Shown: piece after piece, positions 50,882 through 61,862 of the stretch | Position numbering within the stretch: position 1 is the first letter of the stretch | How the letters are laid out: each line of letters starts with the position of its first letter | Assembly: GCA_030848705.1 (NCBI GenBank) | Contig: CM061245.1 | Coordinates: forward strand, 76,929,564 to 76,993,563 | DNA from: Heracleum sosnowskyi | Lineage: Eukaryota; Streptophyta; Magnoliopsida; Apiales; Apiaceae | Direction of reading: 5' to 3' | DNA: 64,000 bases | Position numbers and translations under genes: made by a program | The notes under the pieces: generated by a model | The model's input: only the letters and a program-made list of their open reading frames with translations | The model's database searches: none | Told to the model about the DNA's origin: nothing

Positions 50882-53131
50882 ATGTCTACTACACAGAAAG
50901 TGGGTACAGTCAAAATCCCAATGTTCAGCAAGGAGCATTATCCTATGTGGAAGAAGAAAATGCTCCTATTTCTTAAGGTTGCAAATCCTAAATACATTGA
51001 TGTGATGAAGAATGGACCAAAACTTCCTATGATTATTGAGGAAGAATTAAAAGAGGGTAACATTGTTACTAGGGCTGCTAGGATGTACCCTAAAGATCCC
51101 AAGGATTTCACTCCTGGTGAAAAAGAGGATGTTACCTTGGATTCCTGTCTACAGCTGATCCTTATTGATTGTCTTGATCCTATCATGCATAATCATGTCC
51201 TAAACTGTGATACTGCCAAACACATTTGGGAAACCATAGAGATAATCAATGAGGGGACAGAGGAAGTTAGAGAGAATATGCTGGAAATTCTCACTTCACA
51301 ATATGAGCATTTCAGATCAAACCCTGGTGAGGGTATCTCTCAGGTTTTTGAGAGATACAACAAATTAATCAATGATCTGAATCTCAATGGGAAGCACTAC
51401 ACCAACAAGGAGATTAACAAGAAGTTCCTTCTTACACTTCCACCTCATTTGGAGCACAAAATATCTGCAATTAGAGAAGCAAGAGATATGAATGAGATTG
51501 TTTTGGAGAGATTGTATGGTGTTCTGAAGACCTATGAGCTGGAGCAGATTCAACAGAGGGAGCTGTATGGAACTGGGAAGATTGTTGGTACCTCTACTGA
51601 ATTGACTGCTGAAGTCCCACAGAAACTGGAAGTGAAGGCTGTTCAACCTTCCAGTTCTAACATGAATGTTATTGATGCTGAATATGGATTAACATCCATT
51701 GATCAATCTGGTGGTGACTTCTATTCTTTAGAAGAACTTGATCAGCTGGAGGATGGTGATTTGGCTTTGATAGTCAGGAAGTTTGGGAAGTTTAGATTCA
51801 AGAGGAATCCCAATCTTAAGTTCAGGCCCAGGTTTCAGAGAGGTGATTCCTCATCTTCAAGTGGCACAAGGGGTGGCTACAAAACTGGAACTGTGGAGAG
51901 GAGCTCAATCAGATGCTACAATTGCAATGAGTTGGGTCACTTTGCTACTGAATGTAAAAAGCCAAGGCAAGTGACAAGGAACTCATTTGATTCTAGCAAG
52001 AAGAATAAGATTGAGAAGGCTTATGTTGCTGAAGGGAAGAGCTGGGATGATACAGACAGTGAAGATGAAGAAGTTGGAAATCTTGCACTTGTGGCAAAAG
52101 GAGGCAAACTCTTTGATTCCATGTTATCTTCACCAGACATGTCTGAGGTAAAGTTTACTGACGCTGAAATGATTTATCATCTTGGTGGCACCATAAGTTC
52201 TGCACGCACTGAAAATGATAGAATAAATCTTTTAAACACAAATCTTGAAAAGGAAATAAAAGATTTAAAACTAGTGCATATCAATCAAGATGAACTTACT
52301 AATAAGGTTGCTTTTCTTGAGAATAGGGTTAAATGTTATATTCAACTGGAAACCATTCTCAAAGATCAGATTAGTGAGCTTAAAACCAAAGCTAATGCCT
52401 ATTACAACTCTTGTAAAACGGCTAAAGAAATTTTCAATAAACAAGCTATTGGTAATCATGTCAGTATAGGTTATGATTATAATGAGGCTATTGGATTGCT
52501 TGGTATTAATACACCTTGTAGAGTCAGAGAAGAAGGAAAGGTTGTTCCTTATATACTTAAGGGTATTGAAACACCCTTCTGTAAAGAATCCATAGCAGAT
52601 CCTATGAATGAATACTCTATAATCATTGCTGAAGAGATTCGTGAAGAAGATATGGCTTTGGAAGTTGAACAGTCCAAAAAATGTATATCTGATATTCCAG
52701 TCAAAGTTGCTACAACTAAAAAGACTAAATCAGATATCCATAAGTTGGATCAAAACAACTGTAGAACTAACATGCCTGCTATTAATTCTTCTCATAAAGC
52801 ATGTGGTGTGGGTAATTGCATGTCTTGTGCTTTTAATGTTATGTATGCTTTCTTTAATAAAAAGCATGTATCTAGTGATAAGACTGCTCCACGTCAACAT
52901 GTTAATAATAAGAAGCATGTTAAAGCTAAGACTGCTAATCCTCCTAATATTAAAGTGGATTCATTTATCCCTAAGCCTACTCAGAAATGTGTTAAGGCTG
53001 GTTATAAATGGAAACGCTCTTATGTGAAAGAGGTTGAAGTAGTTTTAGTTAGAAATGTTGTTTTGCCTGACAAAGGCCAGTTCTTTAAGTATGCCGGACC
53101 CAATCAATTTTGGGCTCCGAAGAAGGTCTAA
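50882..53131 (+). CDS. gag: Copia Gag polyprotein, 749 aa, intact
   Basis: One open frame from ATG 50882 to TAA 53129-53131. Residues ~1-230 are UBN2-type Gag. A CX2CX4HX4C zinc knuckle (CYNCNELGHFATEC) is at about residues 345-358. Then come an acidic stretch and a long predicted helical region (~430-520). The last ~100 residues are Cys/Lys-rich and end in the conserved pre-protease tail (PNQFWAPKKV). Gag forms the virus-like particle and packages element RNA. The frame is uninterrupted, which agrees with the near-identical LTRs. The protease remnant lies in another frame, directly overlapping the end. Confidence 0.92.
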   Translation: MSTTQKVGTVKIPMFSKEHYPMWKKKMLLFLKVANPKYIDVMKNGPKLPMIIEEELKEGNIVTRAARMYPKDPKDFTPGEKEDVTLDSCLQLILIDCLDPIMHNHVLNCDTAKHIWETIEIINEGTEEVRENMLEILTSQYEHFRSNPGEGISQVFERYNKLINDLNLNGKHYTNKEINKKFLLTLPPHLEHKISAIREARDMNEIVLERLYGVLKTYELEQIQQRELYGTGKIVGTSTELTAEVPQKLEVKAVQPSSSNMNVIDAEYGLTSIDQSGGDFYSLEELDQLEDGDLALIVRKFGKFRFKRNPNLKFRPRFQRGDSSSSSGTRGGYKTGTVERSSIRCYNCNELGHFATECKKPRQVTRNSFDSSKKNKIEKAYVAEGKSWDDTDSEDEEVGNLALVAKGGKLFDSMLSSPDMSEVKFTDAEMIYHLGGTISSARTENDRINLLNTNLEKEIKDLKLVHINQDELTNKVAFLENRVKCYIQLETILKDQISELKTKANAYYNSCKTAKEIFNKQAIGNHVSIGYDYNEAIGLLGINTPCRVREEGKVVPYILKGIETPFCKESIADPMNEYSIIIAEEIREEDMALEVEQSKKCISDIPVKVATTKKTKSDIHKLDQNNCRTNMPAINSSHKACGVGNCMSCAFNVMYAFFNKKHVSSDKTAPRQHVNNKKHVKAKTANPPNIKVDSFIPKPTQKCVKAGYKWKRSYVKEVEVVLVRNVVLPDKGQFFKYAGPNQFWAPKKV

Positions 53132-53337
53132 TCAATCTGGTAGTGCAGGGAGTTAAACAGGTAAACCGTGTTATGTGGATTCTTGACAGTGGCTGTTCAA
53201 GGCATATGACCGGAGATAGAGCCCTGCTATCAGATGTGGTTGAGAAAGTTGGCCCAGTGCTTACCTTTGGAGATAACAGTAAGGGTATAACTGAGGATAT
53301 GGCCTGTTTGAAATCAAGAAATGTTATCAGTCAATAA
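53110..53337 (+). pseudogene. Copia protease fragment
   Basis: In a different frame from gag and overlapping its last codons, the stretch WILDSGCSRHMTGD carries the DSG active-site motif of an aspartic retropepsin. It breaks off after about 40 more residues at a deletion near 53330, beyond which integrase should follow. There is no own ATG; expression would need a frameshift from gag. Confidence 0.8.
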
Positions 53338-53344
53338 TAACATC

Positions 53345-53977
53345 AATGTTACATTTGATGACACCTAACTCCCTAATATCCAAACAGAAAATCCATCTGA
53401 GAAACTGAAGTTTGATGAAATGTCAGATTCAGAATCAGATGATAAGAATCCACCTGAGGTTGTTGCTGGTGATAACAATGATAATGGTGAGAGTGATGGT
53501 GGTGGAAACACTGGTAACAATGGAGATACCACCAACACTGGAGAAGAATCATCAAGGCAATCAAGCAACAACTCAGGGGGAGCAGATGAAGGATCAATTA
53601 TTCACTCACAACATCAAAGTGAAATTCAAGGCGAATCATCAAGATCAAATCTTCCAAGACAAACTGTATGGAATAGAGCTCATCCCTTTGAGCTGATTAT
53701 TGGTGATCCAGGTGTTGGAGTAAGAACTAGAAGTGCTACTCAAAACGAATGTTATTATTCAGGGTTTCTTTCTGACATGGAACCAAAGAAAATTGAGGGA
53801 GCACTGACTGATCCAGATTGGGTGATTGCTATGCAAGATGAACTCAATCAATTTGAACAACAGCAAGTCTGGAAGCTGGTACCCAAGCCAAAGTACAAGA
53901 AAGTAGTTGGTACAAAATGGGTATTCAGAAACAAGCTAGATGAAGATGGCATAATCACAAGAGACCAAGCATATTGA
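53345..53977 (+). pseudogene. Integrase-RT linker and RT N-terminal fragment
   Basis: This starts in the acidic/Ser/Asn-rich linker that normally follows integrase, then enters the Copia RT start (ALTDPDWVIAMQDELNQFEQ, KKVVGTKWVFRNKLDEDG). It stops at TGA 53975-53977 where a second deletion joins it to RNase H. No RT catalytic residue is retained. Confidence 0.85.
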
Positions 53978-54143
53978 CATCAGGTATCATTTTATCCGAG
54001 AGCATGTCATGAATGGTACTATGGAGTTACACTTTGTACCCACAGAGGAACAAACAACAGATATATTCACTAAATCTGTTGACAAATCCACATTTATCAA
54101 GTTAGTTGGTAAATTGGGTATGTTAAACAGTCTTAGTGATTAA
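53970..54143 (+). pseudogene. Copia RNase H C-terminal fragment
   Basis: A 57-codon frame begins HIDIRYHFIREHV and ends with the usual Copia C-terminus (DIFTKSVDKSTF, LVGKLGMLN), stop TAA 54141-54143. The RNase H active site is absent. It overlaps the end of the RT fragment in another frame, so the deletion was out of frame. Confidence 0.85.
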
Positions 54144-54660
54144 CAATATCTCTGTCATGTTTGTTCTTTCAAAATCATTTTCTTTTGCTGATAGTGAATG
54201 ATAGAATTTGCCAATTCTTGTTCTAGAAGTATAAAGCTTGTTAATTTAAATATTCTGAATAATTTATTTTCTTTAAAAATATCTTTCTCATATTTCTTAA
54301 GTGGAGAAACTTATTTTTATTGAAAATATATTTATTTAGAATCATTTAAGTTATTTTCAGACTGTAAATATTGTTGTTTAAATATTTCTGCAAGTTTATA
54401 TTATTTTTATGCATTTCTATAATATTCTGCAGTTTTCTAATGTTTGTGCATAATTTCATGTAAATATTTTCTGCATTTTATGTTAATTCATTTCATTTCT
54501 GTATAGTTATTGCATGTAAATAGTTTCCTGTAAATATTTTTTTATTTTATTTTAGTTTATTATTTATTATTATTTTTATTGCTTATTATTTATTATCTTT
54601 TATTTTCTATTTGTCTTAGATATTTTTGTAAATATATTGTATATATTATTTTTGATCTAG
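54144..54660. other. AT-rich spacer of Copia element 2, no gene
   Basis: T-rich, low-complexity sequence (many tatttttatt/atttctgcat blocks) without open frames of note. Confidence 0.6.
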
Positions 54661-54679
54661 CTCTTGCTTAGCTGGAAAT

Positions 54680-55860
54680 TCAGTGCCAAATCCAATTCAG
54701 GTATCACTTTCTATCTCTCAATCCACTTCTTTTACTGTTGCTGAACCCAAGTGGTTGTTAGGGCTGACCAAGGGATTGTAGATCCACAATCTCTATCCCA
54801 GGTCTTAGAGCCAAACAATGAGTCTACAACTTAATTACTTGACCTCTCAGCCTAAACAGAAATCAAATGTTAAATAAAGAAGTATTTTGATTGAAACAGT
54901 GAGTGATCCCACAGCTCTGCCTCCTCTAAAGAAATTCAATATACATTGAGGCATCTGTCAGCCCATCTGTATCCTCTCAATAGGATATGGACTTTGAAAT
55001 GGCCAATGAACTGTATCTAGAGACATTCTCTCAACAGGATGAATCTATTGAAATTCGCCATAGGGTCATGGCACTTTGTACTGAGTCAAGCACACTCTCA
55101 TTACTCACAATGGGAGAAAACAATTTCATTAGATGAAGCTCAGGACACAGTGAAAGCAGAGCACCTGCAACTGGTTACAGTGCCTACCATTGTTACGGTA
55201 GAAGTGCCTTCATAGGCATCTGAGGGAAAATTTGATTCTTTGCCAAATCAAATAGAATCATTTTCTCCCCTCCCAGAGTGAACACCTCTGGCTCCCTAAG
55301 GGATTTTCCACTCGCAGATTTATCTGGAGAAAGTGGAAGGCAACTTGGTCAGTCTATCACTGAAGCAATTCAGATTTCAAATCCAAGTGATTTGATAGAC
55401 ATGATTGAGGATCGGGATTTGCGAACTCCCATTGCACCACCACTGACCTCTCTTGAAGAGGCTAGGGTGAGTTTCAATGCAGGTACTGATCAAAAAGGAG
55501 CAAACAGACAGCTAATGTTGAGTGATAAGAGTCAAACACTGAGTGAAACACTTGCACGTGAGATGAGTGATACACTTACAAGAGAAATTCAAGTGAGTGC
55601 ACACACAGACACATACACTGCAATGTAGTTAGCTCACATAGCTGATCTACAGGAACATCTATTCAAAACCCAGGCTGATAAAGAATTTTTGCAAGCACAA
55701 GTGGTTGAACGGTCTTCTTCTTCCACCTCTGTCAACAATCAGCTGGGACTGCTCAAGGAAATCTTGAAGACAAAGTTACTACCCAAGATCAACTCCATCA
55801 TCTATCTCAACTCCTACTGGCTTAAGATACTCATAAAGTTAAATCTGTAGAGAATTCCTC
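54680..55860 (+). pseudogene. Relic of the additional ORF in Copia element 2
   Basis: Short stretches match the additional ORF of element 1, for example gaatctattgaaatt..ccaaggca/gcactttgtactgagtca against 25.45-25.50 kb. The longest open piece (55278-55628, GTG start) has Ser/Thr-rich sequence (ETLAREMSDTLTREIQVSAH). Several stops break it. It shows that both elements descend from a type with this extra gene. Confidence 0.6.
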
Positions 55861-56257
55861 AACTAAGGGGGAGAAGTTTCTAGACAAGTTTCTACAGAAG
55901 TTTGGGGAGAAGTTTCTGTTTCTAAGGGGAAGAAGTTTCTAGAGACTTGTGAAGCTAGGAAGAGGGAGCTGAAAAAGATATAAAAGGTAAAGAGGGAGTT
56001 TCAGGGGAGTAAAGGTAAGTTAGCTCTGTTTTGTAAATGTTATATGTATAGAGCTTAGGTAAATCAAGACAGGTTCAATGTTATCATATGTTCAGTCTAG
56101 AGGAACATCTGTCTTGTATTTACCTTTACTGGTGAAATCTGGAAATGTCATATTTGATCCAGAACTTTCTAGTATTTACTTAGGCTTAAGAGTCCTATCT
56201 TTTTCTTGGTTTTAGTTGAGTGATCCTCTAGGTATTTGGTTGTTATTTTCTAACAAA
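55861..56257. other. 3' internal spacer of Copia element 2, no gene
   Basis: It contains repeats of ggggagaagtttct (about four copies, 55867-55945) that resemble the polypurine tract, then ordinary AT-rich sequence. No coding region is seen. Confidence 0.6.
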
Positions 56258-56272
56258 CAAATAGGGGGAGAT
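56258..56272 (+). promoter_or_regulatory. Polypurine tract of Copia element 2
   Basis: AAATAGGGGGAGAT directly precedes the 3' LTR; it is the expected plus-strand primer. Confidence 0.8.
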
Positions 56273-57717
56273 TGAAAGGCATATGCTATAGCCTATTTGT
56301 AATTCGAGGATTCTACTCAACTTAAACAAGAATGTAATAAGTAAATATTAGTTCAGATGTCACAGGAATCTCAGAAGATTATATCTGTCAAAGAATGAAG
56401 ATTAAAGTCATCTACAGACTTGAAGTGATTCTACATTGAAAGAAGCTCAATTTATTGATCAAGCCTCAGTGAAGTATTCAAGCTCAGTGGATTTATTAAA
56501 GTGACGAAGATTTCAAGTTGTGACAGCAAAAGGTACTGATTACGGAGTTCTTGAATGGAAAGGAAGTGAATCACTACTTAAAGTTAAATAGATAAAGAAC
56601 AAACATTGTCGTTAGTCACTCATGAAGCAGACAGTGCATCGAGTGTCAACGTACTATTGTGTTTGTTATTTATCTAAGTTTTAAGTGATTCTGGAATTAA
56701 GTGAGAAGTCAATTAATTCTATTTATTCTCTTATAAATAATTAATACTATTGAGTAAATTATTTATTAAATTAATTCTGTAAAGAATTAATTTAATACAT
56801 AATTTATTTAGTTAATTATTTAAATTAGAATAAAAAGAAATTAATTGAGAAGTCAACTAATTCTATTTATTCTATTATAAATAATTAATACTATCAAGTA
56901 TATTATTTATTAAATTAATTCTGTAAAGAATTAATTTAATACATAATTTATTTAGTTAATTATTTAAATTAGAATAAAAATGAACTAGGAAGACTTAGGT
57001 TTGAACTAGGAAGACTTAGAAAAATGAACTAGGAAGACTCACAAGTGAGTCTTCCCGAAAGTCTTCTTAGGCCAAGCTCAGTCTTACCGATTGTCTTCCA
57101 TGAACAATGTCTTGTTTTCCCGATAGTCTTCCAAGGCAATTAATATTCTGTTGAAGTGGCCTGCACGTGGGTGGATTTAAAGAAATGCATTTTGGTTTAA
57201 TATAAAAACAAGGCAGAAGACATTTGGCCACCTAATTCATTCATTGACAACAAAAAGAAGAAAAGACACAGCAACCAAAAATATTACATTCTCTCAACTG
57301 TCTTCTTTACTTCTTCAAACGGAAAGCATTCAATTTCTACCAGAGATTTATTTCTTGATTGTTCTTAAACATTTAATTCATAAGAAGTGATTCTCTTGTA
57401 CTGCTTTGACTTTCTAGCGGATCATAATCCCTAGATTTTATATCGAACTACTTTTTAGTATTCGATCCTTTTTATTACAAAAATAGATAAATTCATGTCG
57501 AATTTATTCTAGAGTTGTTTTATCAAGAACCTTTGTAATCAGTGATCAAATTGTAACACTCGTCAAGTTTAATATATTTTATATTTAACTTGAATATTGT
57601 TTCAGTTTTATTCCGCACTAATTTGTTCTAAATTGTTTAATCTTAAACGAACAAATTTCGATAAAACGGTATAGTTTGTATTCAACCCCCCTTCTACAAA
57701 CTTATCAGGACCTAACA
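56273..57717 (+). repeat. 3' LTR of Copia element 2
   Basis: 1445 bp, offset 6938 from the 5' LTR and apparently identical except at 56627. It ends six bases before the stop codon of the minus-strand GRF gene. Confidence 0.95.
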
Positions 57718-57723
57718 GTAAAC

Positions 57724-58002
57724 TTATTCCTTAACATCTTCAACAGAAGGTACATTCCAGACAAAAAAAATGAAAAACAAGAACACTACAAAGAAGAAAC
57801 AGAGCTTCCATTTTCTTGCTTGCAACCTCATATTCTCCAATTCAACTTGCAGACACCTACACCTTATGCAGTCATCAACCCACCTGAAAAACCCACAACC
57901 ACGACTACCAAGAGTACATTCAAGAAATCTTCGACCCGCATTTGCATCTGTCCGAGCAGTCCTCTCCACAGCCCAATTTCCACAATAGCATTTGTATGCC
58001 AT
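57724..58002 (-). CDS. GRF-type zinc-finger protein with C-terminal membrane segment, 92 aa
   Basis: The minus-strand ORF starts at ATG 58000-58002 and stops at TAA 57724-57726. Residues 5-45 form a GRF zinc finger: C5-x-C7, GRRF at 23-26 with C29, and C36-G-F-F-x-W (CGFFRWVDD). GRF fingers bind nucleic acid in proteins such as topoisomerase 3 and AP endonuclease 2. Residues ~50-66 are charged and helical. Residues ~67-83 are strongly hydrophobic (CFFFVVFLFFIFF), a likely membrane anchor. The gene reads inward from the right end of the MULE, opposite to the transposase relic. The Copia target duplication starts one base after its stop, so the ORF is untouched. Small GRF/membrane proteins are common in plants; its role for the MULE is inference. 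Confidence 0.75.
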   Translation of the reverse strand: MAYKCYCGNWAVERTARTDANAGRRFLECTLGSRGCGFFRWVDDCIRCRCLQVELENMRLQARKWKLCFFFVVFLFFIFFVWNVPSVEDVKE

Positions 58003-58083
58003 CCTTTCAGTTTATTTCAGCTTATTTCTATGAGTGATGCCCAATTTTGTTCTTCAAACTTTCAATTTGGCAAAACATGTAAG

Positions 58084-58094
58084 CATATATATAC
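58084..58094 (-). promoter_or_regulatory. TATA-like box for the GRF gene
   Basis: GTATATATATG on the minus strand lies about 80 bases before the ATG and just inside the right inverted repeat, where a MULE terminal promoter would place it. Confidence 0.45.
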
Positions 58095-58155
58095 ACAACT
58101 GCTGCTGTATTAAAATAGCCGTTGAAATACAATATTCCGAATTTACCCCTGTGCT

Positions 58156-58197
58156 TTAACGTCCGTTTGACATTTTTTGACGGAAGCCATGCGGGTG
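58156..58197 (-). repeat. Right inner inverted repeat of the MULE
   Basis: Exact complement of 46898-46939. A further ~100 bases of terminal-repeat-like sequence (gcgggcgcc, ccatttctgtgca, ggccatcttcgtgca modules) follow to about 58300. Confidence 0.95.
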
Positions 58198-58300
58198 ATT
58201 AAAAATTTATACTTGAGTCACGCGGGCGCCTATTATTATAGATAAGCCATTTCTGTGCAAAAAAATTATAACTCAGGCCATCTTCGTGCAATTAAGTCTA

Positions 58301-60677
58301 GAAATTTATCTTTCTTTCAATAAAGTATTAAAATAAATTAAGAACAAATTCAAATCGATAAAGACTATAATAATATGAGAATAAAATTTTATATAAGCAT
58401 AACATAATTTTTATTCTGTTTAAAAATTTTAAAGTAATAATGTATTTTAAAATTTTATATACACTATAAATAAAACCGAAACATTAAAAGTAAAAGTAGT
58501 TAATAAGATACTTATATCAGTATGTACTTAATATCCTTATTATATTAAACTCTTTTATATAATAAGCATAATAGGGATTTATCCAAAATTTTGATCGTGA
58601 CAACCAAATTAATAAGGACTATTAGATCTTAACTAGATAAATGAAAATCGTTTGATCAAATATTAAAAAAGTGTATTTTATTTATAATAGGATTATATTT
58701 AAATTCTAAAAAGTGTATTTTGATAATTTAAACCAAATATACCAAATATAAATAAGTTTTCTATATTGAATAGAATTCTCCATGTAAAAAATTCGTGACT
58801 TTCTTTTCTCTTCCATGGACAATTCCAGTTAGATAAAAATTGTTAAACCATCTTTTAATTAAAAATAATTTAATTATCTTCACGTGGGGTGTAAAATCGT
58901 CAAAATCTAATTTTTAAACCACAAGACCCAAATCAGTAAAGTGAGTATTTAAATTCTAATAATGATTATTATGTCATCATTATTTTAACGACAATTTAAT
59001 TACTTTTTTCTAACTATTTTAAATTTAGAAATCTATGTTCAAAAATTAAAATTAATCTAAGAAAATTCAAATCAACAAAGAATATAATAATACGAGGATA
59101 AAATTTTATAAAATTGTGCATATTTTTTATCCTATTTTATTAAGTTATAGATCGTAACTAATCAAATATAATTTATGATTAAATAATAAATTATACGCAA
59201 ATGGTGATTTTGTTTTATAAGCACTCATAGAGACCTAATTTCATTGTTAGCAGGACTATATTCATATTTAAAAAAATCGTATTTTGAAATTGTAGACTCA
59301 GCTACAGGCAAACCTAACTTTTTTTAACCTACATACATTATAAATTATTAAATTCGAAACTTTAAAAGTTTGTTAATCAATTAGTATAGTACTTTTCTGA
59401 AAAATCGTACTTTACAAAAAATATTATCAAATAACCTATGTCTGAAAGAAAAAAAATGAAAAAAATTCTTTTTTTTCAAAAAAAACCCTGTAAATTTTAA
59501 TATGTTGTTGGTAGATTCAAATCTTAGATCATTCTACATGATAATTTTACTGTTATATGTAACGTTTCTCAACAATTTAATTTGAAAGATCCAACGATTA
59601 TGGATTGAGTGATCAAACAAAGCGACCATACTTATAAGAAAACTTTCATTATTTAGTCTTTAATATAATAACATAGATATTTACGGGATATACTATAAAA
59701 AAATGAATTTTATACATAATTTTGATCGTCACAGTGTACTACTTTAAAAGAAGAATTATTACAAAAAATATATATTTTAATTGATAATTTATTTTCTCAA
59801 AAGTTCAAAGTTCCCGCATCATTAACATTTTACAAAAAAGAGTATATTATATTTTAGCAATAAATATTTAAAAAAATTATAAATATTAAGAAAAATTAAT
59901 GATGTTATCCTGGTAGTTTGGTCCTAAATACCGCCAAAACATTCTCAACCGTTAGATCCAATACTTTTAAAAATAGATGATCAAGATTATATCATATAAA
60001 AAGAAATTATTATCTAAAAATGATATAAGTTAAAAGATATTATATTAGGATTGGATTTTCCAAAAAGTTAAAACATAAAAATAGTTGTAATTAAATAAGG
60101 AAACCCATTTATAACCAAAATAATAAAAATCGTTTAATCTTAAATAGATAGGTGAAAACCGTTAGATTTAACATTAAAACATGTATTTGGTTAATAAAGG
60201 TTATTCTAATAATCTAAACTACATATAAGTTACAAGTTAGGTAGATTTCCTAAATCGAATAGAATTCTCAACATTAAATTTCGTCACTTTATTCTCTTTT
60301 TAGTTTTAGAATAATTTTTAATTGAAAAAGAACTATTAAACCAAAACTAAATTAAAGATTATTTTGTGAATTTCATGTGAACCGTAAAATTGGCCAAATC
60401 TAACTTTTATAACTCAATATAAACAAATATTAAATTGAGCGTGTAAAATATAATAAATATCAAACTTTTAACTATAATTTTTTTCGATTAAATCTTTTTT
60501 AACAATAATTTAATCATGTAAACTAATAACTTTTAAATATTAAAATATTCATAAATAAATATAATTATAAATATTAAAAAAAAAATCGCATGTTGCATCG
60601 TAATAAAAATATAATTATAAACAAAATAATTATAAATAAAATTTAAGAAACCCTGCATCGCACGGGCTATAAGCTAG
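58301..60677 (+). mobile_element. Helitron cluster, tandem unit 2, right part
   Basis: It resumes unit 2 after the MULE (tttcaataaagtattaaaat matches unit 1 at ~42397). From 58551 it holds the sister of the Helitron at 42624, ending TGC atc GCACG, ggctataag, CTAG (60674-60677), T. It lacks the 460-bp insertion of unit 1. Non-coding. Confidence 0.65.
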
Positions 60678-61862
60678 TATTAACAATAATTGTAATAAGC
60701 ATTCAGTAGTGTTTGTTCAAAATTTTAATTCTACGAGGATGGGGACGGAGAAGTAACACATCTATAACACTATCTAAACACTTTTAACTATTTACAACAA
60801 TTATAATAATTTAAAATTTAAAATTTATAGAGATAGAGGAATAACACAGCTATAGCACTGGTCTAAAACATTAAACGCGTAAACAATTTTCTAAACTATG
60901 CATGTAAAAGCAAACAGTTTGTAAAAGACACTTCTGAAAAGAATAAAGAACAATCCGTCATTTGAGTTTGTCAAAACATGGTGACAAGTCGATTTTATTC
61001 AGATATATGATCGCTGCAGACCTGCGGTTGTTATTCATCAGTAAATGTACAAGCTTCAACCATAAAAATTCTACTTATATATATCTAAATGTAACCATGA
61101 CATCTAAATAATAACAATTGTACAATTACATAGAGTACCTAGATAAAATCAAACATATTCTGCTCGAAAAGAATCAGACTTTTAGAGGCCGAAACATTTA
61201 CAGTTAAATATCTTTAAAGTAATACTCTTGGGATGTGAGAAAAATATTACTTTATTGAGTTTATTACTTTATCGATATAATAACAAAATATTATTTTATC
61301 AATAAAGTAATATTTTATTATTTTAAAGAAAATTATGTGCATGTTTTTTGTAAATTTTAAAGTTGGTAGAGATTTTTAGTGTGAATTGAAGTATATATGT
61401 ATTACAATAATAAATTTAGACTATATAAACAAATTATAATCTATTAGCGGTAAATATAAACAAATATCAAATCCATCACATTCATAATAATATTTAAAAA
61501 ACTTATGTCTATGATATTACGTAATGATGTCTCAAGATAAATTTTACAAACGAGTATTTACTATATTACGAATAATGTATAGAATGAGCCATGATTTGTA
61601 TACACTCTTCACAAAAATTATGATCGAAATTAATTTTGAATTTGGTGGAAATTGAAAAATATGAATTTATATTCATATTTCTATATACACACATATATAT
61701 ATATATATTATTACTTTATATATCCATAAATTACTTTATATCCATAAATTACTTTATGGGTTATTATTTTATAGAGGTTTAACTATAGTTTTATTTATCT
61801 CTGTGTCCATCTTCTAAGAATAGAGATGTTTGTTTGAGTGAAAGTCCGATCATATCTATCAA
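60678..61862. other. Non-coding stretch with ~110-bp repeat copies
   Basis: The first ~200 bases hold two diverged copies of the 110-bp repeat seen at 45217. The rest is AT-rich with short inverted TATA runs, and I see no gene. Confidence 0.5.

Larger units (their letters stand above)
49335..57717 (+). mobile_element. Copia LTR retrotransposon 2, young, internally deleted
   Basis: 8383 bp, TG...CA, with target duplication GTAAA at 49330-49334 and 57718-57722. Both LTRs are 1445 bp. By reading I found one difference (C at 49689, G at 56627). Internal order: primer site, intact gag, protease fragment, RT fragment, RNase H fragment, additional-ORF relic, polypurine tract. Integrase and most of RT are missing. 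Gag and the additional-ORF relic match the type of element 1. Confidence 0.95.
46884..58300 (+). mobile_element. Mutator-like element (MULE) split by a Copia element
   Basis: A 42-bp perfect inverted repeat, CACCCGCATGGCTTCCGTC onward, lies at 46898-46939 and 58156-58197. Comparison with Helitron unit 1 places the outer right edge near 58300 and the left edge near 46884, so the left terminal repeat lacks ~100 bp that the right one has. Removing 49335-57717 leaves about 3 kb: a transposase relic reading inward from the left and a GRF zinc-finger gene reading inward from the right. No clean 9-bp target duplication can be shown. Confidence 0.8.

Noticed and set aside
55278..55628. 116-codon open frame treated as an independent gene
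   Set aside because: GTG start, and flanking sequence matches the additional ORF of element 1, so it is part of that relic.
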